A DNA stretch of 22,316 bases from a virus: IMG/VR virus record IMGVR_UViG_3300037010_000818, positions 1 to 22,316 of that record; one strand, written 5' to 3'. Below are positions 21,906 through 22,316 of the stretch, in pieces; position 1 is the stretch's first letter, and each line of letters starts with the position of its first letter. The translations under genes were made by a program, and so were the position numbers. The notes beneath the pieces were generated by a model. It was not told the DNA's origin and did not search any database. It worked only from the letters and a program-made list of their open reading frames with translations.

Positions 21906-22236
21906 GTATAAGGAAACATTTACAGACATTCATACGTCTGTAGTGTTTGCTTCTGATTCTGAAGTATTTGCTTCAGTTGTGGAATTAAAAGATGACTCTG
22001 CTGTGGTTATTCATCTACCAGACGGATTTGATTTGCCGCCTACTGAAAAGCTTCATAAGTACAGCTTCAAAGTTACATTGAACGCTACTGGTATGAGTGT
22101 AGAATCGACTGCTTTGTACTTCTTTGTTGCAACAAATGACGCATCTCATGATGATATTCAACAGGCAGTACAAGCATTGGTTGATGAAGGACGTGTGTTC
22201 AACATCACCCCTCTAGGCAATAATGGCCAAAAGTAA
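21898..22236 (+). CDS. Hypothetical protein without an ATG start
   Basis: The frame encodes about 112 residues from TTG 21898 (MSKYKETFTDIHTSVVF) or 119 from TTG 21877. It has acidic, beta-rich character and no known motif. No ATG and no Shine-Dalgarno occur near the start, and it overlaps the end of the subtilase gene in the +1 frame. It is either translated from a TTG by coupling or made as a +1 frameshift extension of the subtilase. The late position and composition suggest a structural protein (inference). The stop is TAA. Confidence 0.6.
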   Translation: MSKYKETFTDIHTSVVFASDSEVFASVVELKDDSAVVIHLPDGFDLPPTEKLHKYSFKVTLNATGMSVESTALYFFVATNDASHDDIQQAVQALVDEGRVFNITPLGNNGQK

Positions 22237-22316
22237 TTATAGATCTATAACTTCTAGCTTAGGACCAGATGCAGAAATTTCTATGTCAGCTCCATACTGG
22301 TTTGTGTTGTGATATT
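22223..22316 (+). CDS. Start of another gene, with in-frame TGA, cut by the window edge
   Basis: ATG 22223 overlaps the end of the previous gene. The frame reads MAKSNYRSITSSLG, then PDAEISMSAPYWFVL, then TGA (22310) and TAT before the window ends. Trp would fit at the TGA. If TGA is a true stop this is a 29-residue ORF; if not, the gene continues past the edge. Confidence 0.4.

Noticed and set aside
1-22316. Genome-wide TGA to Trp reassignment
   Set aside because: TGA ends DHFR at its normal C-terminus one base before the next ATG, and ends the SprT-like gene where readthrough would fuse it to ligase, so TGA is still a stop for early genes.

Overview
The window looks like part of a large T4-related tailed phage. 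It carries an ATP-dependent DNA ligase, a phage-type dihydrofolate reductase, a calcium-binding FG-GAP virion-type protein, many small unassigned ORFs, and octamers that read TATAAATA (or one change from it) at the position of T4-type late promoters. Shine-Dalgarno sites of the AGGAG type point to a bacterial host. I cannot name the host or phage species from the sequence.

Layout. 1-950: the end of an FG-GAP/VCBS-like protein. 952-2570 (minus strand): a glycosyltransferase-like gene, an unknown gene, and a shortened second copy of the first. 2600-15045 (plus strand): DNA metabolism and early-type genes, several behind good sigma70-like promoters. These are a SprT-like metalloprotease, DNA ligase, a metallophosphoesterase, DHFR, an XPD/DinG-type iron-sulfur helicase, UvrB, a DUF932 protein, a SLOG-fold protein and an AAA+ ATPase. 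15068-15234 holds a broken small gene. 15278-16537 is a nucleotide-sugar 6-dehydrogenase behind a perfect TATAAATA. 16538-17690 is about 1.15 kb with no convincing large gene. It is crowded with stem-loops, late promoters, two copies of a repeated hairpin element and one very strong terminator. Immediately downstream lies a full-length Ro60-type (TROVE plus VWA) protein. 19332-20859: an Asp/Asn-beta-hydroxylase-fold oxygenase overlapping a PP-loop ATPase. 20892-22316: a subtilisin-like protease, an unknown protein and the start of another.

Two observations stand out. First, the Ro60 homologue sits next to a structured, probably transcribed noncoding region, which suggests a phage Ro60 with its own Y-like or other small RNAs. 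Second, TGA behaves differently in the two halves. It is a normal stop for the early-type genes (SprT-like, DHFR). In the late half it interrupts otherwise good reading frames where Trp would fit: the subtilase at 20955, the last ORF at 22310, and remnants at 17611 and 17202. Where TGA ends the hydroxylase (and the 66-residue ORF at 6081), the next codon is TAA. This matches the known pattern of phages that recode a stop codon in late genes, although point-mutated genes are the simpler alternative.

Functionally, the early half looks like a DNA repair and nucleotide supply set. The late half looks like RNA handling, protein modification or proteolysis, and surface-sugar functions. All gene assignments come from reading motifs by eye; no database search was possible.
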